In this document: piece by piece, positions 36,346-43,227 of the stretch | How positions within the stretch are numbered: the stretch's first letter is position 1 | Layout of the letters: the number at the start of each line of letters is the position of its first letter | Assembly (NCBI GenBank): GCA_963725655.1 | Contig: CAVRYY010000001.1 | Span: 496,001-560,000 of the forward strand | Source: CAVRXT01 sp963725655 | GTDB lineage: Bacteria > Acidobacteriota > Terriglobia > Acidiferrales > UBA7541 | Direction of reading: 5' to 3' | DNA length: 64,000 nt | Made by a program: the position numbers and the translations under genes | The notes under the pieces: model-generated | The model's input: only the letters and a program-made list of their open reading frames with translations | Told to the model about the DNA's origin: nothing | The model's database searches: none

Positions 36346-37752
36346 ATGGAAAGTGAGCGCATGAATTTTACTCTCAGCACCGAACCGATTCATACCTCTT
36401 CGGCCCAACCCGCGGCGCCGCGTCCGCTCTCGTGCTCCATAGTTCGAACCCCGGCGGAGTTTGCCGCGCTCGAAACCCCCTGGAAGGCGCTCTTCCAGAG
36501 TACCGCCCGCCCCGTTCCTTTTCTGGCGTGGGAATGGGTCACCACCTGGTGGAAGCACTTCGGCAAAGCCGCGAAACTGTTCGTAATTCTGGCCAAGGAC
36601 GATGCCGGCCGAATCGTCGGAATCGCGCCGCTGCAAATCGCCACCCGCCGCGCGTTCGGTATTTTCCCCGTGCGCAGCCTCGAGTTTATCGGCTACCGCG
36701 GCTCGTCGGTTTGCGCCGACCACCTCGACTTTATGACAGCAAGCGGCGCCCCCCACGTTCCGGAGGACGCCGTGACACAGCCAACCTGGCTGTGCGACCC
36801 AACACGCACCGTGTCAGAAGCCCTCTTGGAAGCGGTTTTTGCAGCGCGCAAAGAATGGGATTGCATCGAGCTCGCGGACCTATCGGAAGAATCCGCCCTC
36901 CCCTCGCTGCTCAATGATCAAGCTCGCCGCCGGAAATTCCGCCTGGCCGAAGGCGCCGGACAAGTTTGCCCGTGCGTGCCGCTGGCCCCGAGCTGGACCG
37001 AGCTGCTCAAAATCGTAAAGGAAAAGAAACGCTCGGCGATCAAGTGGCGGCGCAAAAAGCTTTTGCAGGCCTATCCCACGCAATTTCAGATTTTCGCCGA
37101 TCCCGCGCAGGTCGATGCCGCCCTCGACACTCTTGCCCGCTTGCACACCCTATCTCGCCAGCGGAAACACGAGACGGGAAACTTCTACCGCGCCGACTAT
37201 CAAGCCTTTCATCGCGACGTCGCCCGAGCCATGGCCCGCGCTGGATACCTCTACATCGCGCAGATGGATTGCGACGGCCGCCCGGTGGCTTCCACCTATG
37301 GTTTCCATGTGGGTTCCGTTCTCTTCGACTATCAAAAGGGCTACGATCCGGCCTACAGCCGCGACGGGGTTGGTTCCGTCCTCACCGGCATGGTCATCGA
37401 AGATGCCATCGAGCGCCTGCACGCCCAGGAACTCGATTTCCTGCGCGGTACTGAAGAATATAAATATTTCTGGGCCACCCGGGATCGCAAGACGCGCACC
37501 ATTCTGCTGTGGTCCGCCGGCGTGATGGCCAGGCTTCACCAAGGCGAATTCGACCTGCGCCGCGCCCTCGCACCCGTAAAGCGCAAAGGTCTCGATTCCT
37601 GGGCGCGCATCACCGCCCCTAAGCCCGCCAAGAAGCCTGAAGCGGCCGCGCCTCAACCGGCCGTTGGCGCCGCTCCAGAAAACCCAACTTCGGCCCCGGC
37701 ACCTGAGACCGCCGCAACCCGCAGCGAAACGCCCAACCCCTCCGCCGAATAA
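36346..37752 (+). CDS. CelD/BcsL-like (GNAT/FemAB-type) acyltransferase
   Basis: A 468-residue protein of the CelD/BcsL acetyltransferase family. The N-terminal half has PFLAWEWVTTWWKHFG and LFVILAKDDAGRIVGIAPLQ near residues 65-105; the C-terminal GNAT half has FYRADYQAFHRDVARAMARAGYLYIAQMDCDGRPVAS in pieces around residue 290, DYQKGYDPAYSRDGVGSVL near 330 and DFLRGTEEYKYFWATRDR near 365. The final 60 residues are Ala/Pro-rich and disordered. Relatives occur in cellulose and exosortase-type EPS loci and may attach acyl or aminoacyl groups to sugars. That makes it a candidate partner of the neighbouring NRPS proteins. The ATG at 36346 has no strong Shine-Dalgarno; 36361 is an alternative. Confidence 0.8.
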   Translation: MESERMNFTLSTEPIHTSSAQPAAPRPLSCSIVRTPAEFAALETPWKALFQSTARPVPFLAWEWVTTWWKHFGKAAKLFVILAKDDAGRIVGIAPLQIATRRAFGIFPVRSLEFIGYRGSSVCADHLDFMTASGAPHVPEDAVTQPTWLCDPTRTVSEALLEAVFAARKEWDCIELADLSEESALPSLLNDQARRRKFRLAEGAGQVCPCVPLAPSWTELLKIVKEKKRSAIKWRRKKLLQAYPTQFQIFADPAQVDAALDTLARLHTLSRQRKHETGNFYRADYQAFHRDVARAMARAGYLYIAQMDCDGRPVASTYGFHVGSVLFDYQKGYDPAYSRDGVGSVLTGMVIEDAIERLHAQELDFLRGTEEYKYFWATRDRKTRTILLWSAGVMARLHQGEFDLRRALAPVKRKGLDSWARITAPKPAKKPEAAAPQPAVGAAPENPTSAPAPETAATRSETPNPSAE

Positions 37753-37821
37753 CCCGGGGTCAATTTTCCAATGGAATTTTCACCCCGCTTCTGTTTTCAT
37801 GTACTCCCGTTCGGAACCGGT

Positions 37822-37846
37822 TGGCACAGATGGTGCCGCCGGCACC
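37822..37846 (+). promoter_or_regulatory. Possible sigma54-type site / palindrome upstream of the PPTase gene
   Basis: TGGCACagatgGTGCC at 37822-37837 keeps the GG-N10-GC spacing of a -24/-12 promoter but also forms the palindrome GGCAC-N5-GTGCC. It overlaps a second palindrome, GGTGCC-gcc-GGCACC (37832-37846). It lies about 100 bases before the PPTase start and is similar to the site at 2811. Promoter, operator and terminator after the CelD-like gene are all possible. Confidence 0.35.
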
Positions 37847-37939
37847 GCGTCGAGCTAGGCGCACACCGCCTGAACTCTGGAGCGCACTTCACGTGAAAGC
37901 TGCCACACACATAACCTGCCCCGCCGAGGGAATGCCGTC

Positions 37940-38659
37940 ATGAGCTCGCCTGCCTCGGCTGGATCGGCGCCGAACGAACAGACTCGCTCCCAGCTTGCCG
38001 ACGCCCTCCGCACCCTGCTGCCCGTCGACGGAATCGCGTTCGCGATCCTTGCGGTCCCAGACGCCAGACCCGGCGATTTACATCCCCAGGAAACTGCGCT
38101 GATTTCCCCCAGCGCCGTCGCCACCAAGCGCACCTCCTTCACCTTGGGGCGCAACGCCGCGGCGCAGTCGTTACGTGCCATCGGCATTGATCCGGCGCCG
38201 CCAGTGCTGCAGGGTAGGGGCAAAAATCCGCTCTGGCCCGACCAAGTCGTAGGTTCCATCACCCACTGCGATCCGTGGACGATCTGTGTGGTCGCCAAAA
38301 GCAGCGCCGCCAAAGCGCTGGGTGTGGACCTCGAAGACGTGCGCCGCGTGCAAAATCCTGACATTGGAGAAGTAATCTGCACCCGCAGCGAAATGGAGTG
38401 GATCGCCGGATCGCAAGATCAGGTCGGCTCGCTGATCATGGTCTTTTCCGCAAAAGAAGCCATGTACAAGGCCTATTATCCGTTTTGCCGTCGTTATTTC
38501 GATTTCACCGATGCCGAGCTGGCGTGGGACCCATCCATCGGCGGTTTCCGCGGCCATTTGTTAACCGACCTGGACAAGGACCACCCAAGCGGCCACCAAT
38601 TTCGCGTCGCCTGCCAACGGGTAGGGAGTTTGGTGCTGTCGGTCCTCATCGAAGTGTAG
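37940..38659 (+). CDS. 4'-phosphopantetheinyl transferase (EntD/Sfp superfamily)
   Basis: A 239-residue PPTase that would convert the apo carrier domains of the two downstream NRPS proteins to the holo form using CoA. The EntD-like motifs are visible: FTLGRNAAAQSLRAIG near residue 68, PLWPDQVVGSITHCD near 98, the Mg-binding ALGVDLEDVRR near 131 and FSAKEAMYKAYYP near 171. ATG at 37940 is preceded by GAGGGA with about eight bases spacing. It is separated from the first NRPS gene by 331 bases, all on the plus strand. Having a dedicated PPTase beside the NRPS genes makes this a self-contained cassette. Confidence 0.92.
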   Translation: MSSPASAGSAPNEQTRSQLADALRTLLPVDGIAFAILAVPDARPGDLHPQETALISPSAVATKRTSFTLGRNAAAQSLRAIGIDPAPPVLQGRGKNPLWPDQVVGSITHCDPWTICVVAKSSAAKALGVDLEDVRRVQNPDIGEVICTRSEMEWIAGSQDQVGSLIMVFSAKEAMYKAYYPFCRRYFDFTDAELAWDPSIGGFRGHLLTDLDKDHPSGHQFRVACQRVGSLVLSVLIEV

Positions 38660-38990
38660 CGTGCTTGCAGGGAACTCTCGCGACGGCGACTACCGACAGA
38701 TATTCCCTGCTGTACCGCGCTTGAAACTCTCGCTTGCCCTCGTACGTCTCACGCCATAGCGAAATCCCGGCAGGGCGCGCGGCGTCGCGCATTGCGTCGG
38801 TTGGACTTACGCTACGACGCCCTTAACTCTCGTGCCTTTACGCCCTAACTATCGGATAATAGACCGCATCCGGTACCGGGCAGCGACGGGGCAGGGCCAC
38901 TCCGTTCGAGCTTGATCTTCAGGGTCTGGAAACCTCAAAGACTGGAGCGCGAGACCGTCACTCGTCCCGCGCGCCATTGGAACTCGAAGC
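38660..38990 (+). promoter_or_regulatory. Gap before the NRPS genes with an inverted repeat
   Basis: No gene is visible in these 331 bases. GCAGGGAA (38667-38674) and TTCCCTGC (38703-38710) form an eight-base inverted repeat just after the PPTase stop, either a terminator stem or an operator. The remainder has no confident promoter; ATCGGATAATAGACC near 38850 is the most AT-rich stretch and could include a -10 element. Confidence 0.35.
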
Positions 38991-41900
38991 GTGACCGAGC
39001 CTAAAAACTCCGCAGCGCCCGTCGGCGTGGGTGCTGAACCTCCGGCCAACGCCCCGCAGGAAGACGCTTACGTCTTCCCGATGTCCTATTCCCAGCAGCA
39101 ATTGTGGGTGGTTGATCAGCTCCAGCGCGGAAACGCCGCCTACAACATCGCTCTCGATATTCGCTTGGAAGGCGCACTGGACGTTTCCGCTTTGCAAGCC
39201 TCCCTGGATGAAATCGTCCGGCGTCACGAATCCCTGCGAACCGTTTTTCGCCTCGAAAATGGCCAGCCCTCGCAAGTGGTGCTGCCTGCCGTGCCGTTGC
39301 TGATTGCCCAAAGCGATTTGCGCAGCCTGGCGCCGGAGGCGCGCGAAGTCGAACGAAAGAATATTGCCAGCAACGACGCGCGGCAGTCCTTCCAACTCTC
39401 CGCCGGTCCATTGGTTCGTGCGCGCTTGATGGATTGCGGCGAAAACGATCACACCCTGCTGCTGATCTTTCATCACATCGTTTTCGATCGCGCCTCGATT
39501 GATGTTCTCATTCGCGATTTCTCCGCACTGTATTCTTCGTTACACCGCGGCGAAGCTCCGGTGCTCCCGGATTTGCCGATTCAGTACGCTGACTATTCGG
39601 TCTGGCAGCGCCAGACGCTGCAGGGACCGGTCGTCGATGCGGAATTGAACTATTGGAAGAATCAACTAGCCGGCGCGCCGGACAGCTTCGAGCTCCCGCT
39701 CGATCGCCCGCGCGGCACCGAACGCAACTTCCACGGCGAGTGGATGGCGGAAACGTTTCCGCGGGATTTGCTCGATTCCCTCGAACAGCTCGCTCATCAA
39801 GAGGGTGCATCGCTCTTCGCCGCGCTGCTCGCTTCCTTTGACACCATCCTGTTCCGCTACACCGACCAGGAAGATGTGGTTGTTGGGTCCACCACGCCCG
39901 GTCGCCGCCAGAAAGCTACCCAGGATCTGATTGGAACGTTCCTCAATCCTCTGGTCCTGCGCCTCGACCTTTCCGGCGACCCTTCGTTTCGCGAATTGCT
40001 CCAGCGTGCCCGTAAAGTCGTGGAAGAGGCGGGCGAACACCAGGATCTTCCCTTCGAGAGAATGGTCGAGGAACTGCACCTCGAGCACGATCCCAGCCGC
40101 AATCCACTGTTCCAGGTAATGCTGTTGTTCCAGGAGCTGGCCGAAGGCGCCGGCGAAGCGGATGGACTGAAGCTCACCTGGACCGGCGTCCAGAATCACA
40201 CCGCGAAGTTCGATCTCACCGCCTACGTCGAGCCGCGCGAAGAGGGATTGTTCGTTGGATTCGAATACAACGCCGGCGTTTTCGAGGCTTCCACGATTCA
40301 CCGTTTGTTAGGGCACTACCGAACCCTGCTCGAAGCCATCGTTGCCGCTCCCGATACACGCATCAGCGAAATCTCCATCCTCGGCGACGCCGAGCGCAAT
40401 CAGCTCCTTTTCGAACTGAACGACACCGCCGTCGATTTCCCCGAAAAAGACAGCGCGCTGCACCAACTGCTCGAGCGCCAAGTCGAGCGCACCCCGGATT
40501 CTGTCGCGGTCGAATTCGAAGCCCAGACGCTCACCTATCGCCAGCTCAATTCCCGCGCCAACCAGCTCGCTCACTTTTTGCGAAAGCAGGGCGCCGGTCC
40601 CGACGTTCTGGTCGGCGTATCCCTGGACCGCTCGCTCGATATGGTGGTCGCCCTGCTCGGCGTGCTCAAGGCCGGCGCAGCCTACGTTCCCCTCGATCCT
40701 ACATATCCCGCCGATCGCCTCGCCTTCATGGTTGAGGACTCCGGCCTGAAGGTCCTTCTCACCCAGGAATCGTTGCTGCCGCTCTGGTCCGGCTCTCCCG
40801 CGCAGCTCGTCGCGCTCGATCGCGATTGGTCCGCCATCACTACCGAGCCGGCGGAGAATCCCGCGGTCGCCCTTCGCCCCGAAAATCTCGCTTATGTGAT
40901 CTACACATCGGGCTCCACCGGGCGCCCCAAGGGCGTGCAAATTCCGCACCGCGCTGTTGTGAATTTCGTTCTCTCCATGCAGTCCAAGCCCGGAATTTCC
41001 GCCGCCGATAATCTTTTGGCGGTCACCACCATTTCTTTTGACATCGCCGGACTCGAAATTCACGTCCCGCTTTCCGTCGGCGCCCGCATCGTTTTGGCCA
41101 GCCGCCAATCCGCGATGGACGGCAAGATTCTCGCCCAGCTCATCGAAGCTCATCGCATCACCGTCCTGCAGGCCACACCGGTCACTTGGCGCTTGTTGCT
41201 GGAATCCGGTTGGCGGGGCAAGAGCGATCTCAAAGTTTTGTGCGGCGGCGAAGCCTTTCCCCACGACCTGGCAGACGCCTTGCTCACCCGCTCCGCTTCC
41301 GTCTGGAATATGTACGGCCCCACCGAGACCACCATTTGGTCCACCTGCGAACGCGTCCGCCCTTCCAACGGTCCGGTGCTGATCGGCCAGCCCATTGCTA
41401 ACACCCAGACCTACGTTCTGGATTCGGCGCTCCAGGTTGTGCCCATGAATGTTGTCGGCGAGCTGTACATCGGCGGCGACGGCCTGGCGCGCGGATACCT
41501 GAATCGTCCTGAGCTCACCGCGGAGCGATTCGTTTCCCACCCGTTCCTTCTCGGTGACCGCCTCTACCGCACCGGCGACCTGGCGCGCGTTCTCACCACC
41601 GGCCAAATCGAATGCCTCGGACGTGTCGATCACCAGGTGAAGATTCGCGGCTTCCGCATCGAATTGGGCGAGATCGAAACGGCCATCGCGGATTTTCCGG
41701 CAATCCGGCAGTCAGTAGTGGTCGCCCGCGAAGACGCTCCCGGCGACAAGCGCTTGGTCGCATACCTCGTCCCTTCCGATCCTGCGAAATTTCAGGCCGC
41801 CGACTTGCGCGATTGGCTGAAGCTGCGGCTCCCGCCCTACATGGTTCCTTCCGCGCTCGTGGCGTTGCCCGTGCTGCCGCTAACCAACAACGGAAAGATC

Positions 41901-43214
41901 GATCGCAAGGCGCTTCCCACTCCCGAGCAAGCCAGCGCCGCTGCCATCGGGCAATTCGCCGCGCCACACACCCAAACCGAAAAAGCCATGGCCACCATTT
42001 GGGAGCAAGTGCTCGGCATTGAAAAGGTGGGCATTCACGATAATTTCTTCGATCTCGGCGGCCATTCGCTGCTGGCCGTGAATCTCTTCGCTCAGATCAC
42101 CCAGGCGTTTGGTAGCACCCTTTCTCTCAACACTCTTTTCGAAACTCCCACCGTGGAAGACTTGGCTCGCTTCATCGACGATCAGCGCGAGTCCACCCCC
42201 AAGAACCGCGTTATTCCCATTCGCGCTCTGGGCACGAAGCCCCCGGTGTACTGGATCCCCGGCGGCGTGGGCAGCGTCTTGGCGTTCCGCAAAATTTCCG
42301 ATTTGCTTGGCGCTTCTCAGCCTGTCTACGGGTTGGAATCCAGGGTTCCGGACCCCGGAGAGCCAATCGAGACAGTCGAAGTCCGCGCCAAACACTTGCT
42401 CGAACAGATTCGTATCTTCCAGCCCAAGGGTCCCTACTACCTGATCGGTTTCTGCGCAGGAGGCCTGGTCGCGTATGAAATGGCCCAGCAACTCCGCATC
42501 ATGGGCGAGCGCACCGCCTTTCTCGCGCTCGTCGAATCCGTTCCTTATAATTACTCCGGCTTCCGCATTCGCTTGGCCAGTTATTACGTTCAGCATTATT
42601 GGTGGAAGTTCCGCCAGAACCTGACCCAGGCCGGCATCGCGGGCACCATCAAGAAGGCTTATCTCTGGGCGACCCACCGCGGTGGATCCGAACCCGACGA
42701 CGAAGTCGCTCCCCCCAATCCCGCGCTAATCGCCGATTCCTCCCCGGAGGTGATTGCTCGCATTCGCCGCATCGAACTGGCCCTGCGCGAAAGCGATAAA
42801 CAATACGTTCCTGAACCTTACCCCGGCAGCGCCTGCTTGATCGTCGGCCAAGCCGACTACTGGTGCCAGGGCGTCACCACAGACACCGATCTCCGCCTGG
42901 CCTGGGGTCGTCTTACCGGCGGCGGCGCAAAAATAGATATTGTTCCCGGCGATCATTTGGATATGCTGTTCGAGCCGCTAGTCCGGAATTTCGGAGAAAA
43001 GCTCGGTAATCGGCTCCGCGAGGCCCAAGTGGCAAACTGGAAAGGCGCCTTGGAAAACGCTGGGCGTGGTTCGAACCGCGCCGCGCAGGTGAACGGCGTC
43101 GCGCCAGCAATCAGCGCCAATCCAGATTCGATAGCGCGCCCACAGGGCTCAACGGCCGCCGAATCGCTCCCAGCCATTCGCGCCAAGGTCGGTAATCCAC
43201 TTTCATCGCAGTGA
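38991..43214 (+). CDS. Single-module NRPS: C-A-T-TE, glycine-like adenylation code
   Basis: A 1407-residue non-ribosomal peptide synthetase. Order: condensation domain (about 20-470; catalytic FHHIVFDRAS, with Arg for the usual Gly after Asp), adenylation domain (480-990; YTSGSTGRPKGV, NMYGPTETTIWS, YRTGDLAR, VKIRGFRIELGEIE, NGKIDRKAL), carrier domain (FFDLGGHSLLAV near 1021) and thioesterase (1085-1350). Manual alignment to GrsA gives the ten-residue code D-I-L-Q-L-G-M-I-W-K, one change from a known glycine code. The thioesterase nucleophile motif is GFCAGG, so Cys replaces Ser; GDHLDML holds the His. With a first-position C domain it may make an N-acyl glycine or use a partner aminoacyl carrier. 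The GTG at 38991 is the first start in frame. Confidence 0.92.
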   Translation: MTEPKNSAAPVGVGAEPPANAPQEDAYVFPMSYSQQQLWVVDQLQRGNAAYNIALDIRLEGALDVSALQASLDEIVRRHESLRTVFRLENGQPSQVVLPAVPLLIAQSDLRSLAPEAREVERKNIASNDARQSFQLSAGPLVRARLMDCGENDHTLLLIFHHIVFDRASIDVLIRDFSALYSSLHRGEAPVLPDLPIQYADYSVWQRQTLQGPVVDAELNYWKNQLAGAPDSFELPLDRPRGTERNFHGEWMAETFPRDLLDSLEQLAHQEGASLFAALLASFDTILFRYTDQEDVVVGSTTPGRRQKATQDLIGTFLNPLVLRLDLSGDPSFRELLQRARKVVEEAGEHQDLPFERMVEELHLEHDPSRNPLFQVMLLFQELAEGAGEADGLKLTWTGVQNHTAKFDLTAYVEPREEGLFVGFEYNAGVFEASTIHRLLGHYRTLLEAIVAAPDTRISEISILGDAERNQLLFELNDTAVDFPEKDSALHQLLERQVERTPDSVAVEFEAQTLTYRQLNSRANQLAHFLRKQGAGPDVLVGVSLDRSLDMVVALLGVLKAGAAYVPLDPTYPADRLAFMVEDSGLKVLLTQESLLPLWSGSPAQLVALDRDWSAITTEPAENPAVALRPENLAYVIYTSGSTGRPKGVQIPHRAVVNFVLSMQSKPGISAADNLLAVTTISFDIAGLEIHVPLSVGARIVLASRQSAMDGKILAQLIEAHRITVLQATPVTWRLLLESGWRGKSDLKVLCGGEAFPHDLADALLTRSASVWNMYGPTETTIWSTCERVRPSNGPVLIGQPIANTQTYVLDSALQVVPMNVVGELYIGGDGLARGYLNRPELTAERFVSHPFLLGDRLYRTGDLARVLTTGQIECLGRVDHQVKIRGFRIELGEIETAIADFPAIRQSVVVAREDAPGDKRLVAYLVPSDPAKFQAADLRDWLKLRLPPYMVPSALVALPVLPLTNNGKIDRKALPTPEQASAAAIGQFAAPHTQTEKAMATIWEQVLGIEKVGIHDNFFDLGGHSLLAVNLFAQITQAFGSTLSLNTLFETPTVEDLARFIDDQRESTPKNRVIPIRALGTKPPVYWIPGGVGSVLAFRKISDLLGASQPVYGLESRVPDPGEPIETVEVRAKHLLEQIRIFQPKGPYYLIGFCAGGLVAYEMAQQLRIMGERTAFLALVESVPYNYSGFRIRLASYYVQHYWWKFRQNLTQAGIAGTIKKAYLWATHRGGSEPDDEVAPPNPALIADSSPEVIARIRRIELALRESDKQYVPEPYPGSACLIVGQADYWCQGVTTDTDLRLAWGRLTGGGAKIDIVPGDHLDMLFEPLVRNFGEKLGNRLREAQVANWKGALENAGRGSNRAAQVNGVAPAISANPDSIARPQGSTAAESLPAIRAKVGNPLSSQ

Positions 43215-43227
43215 TTTGTTCCGACTG

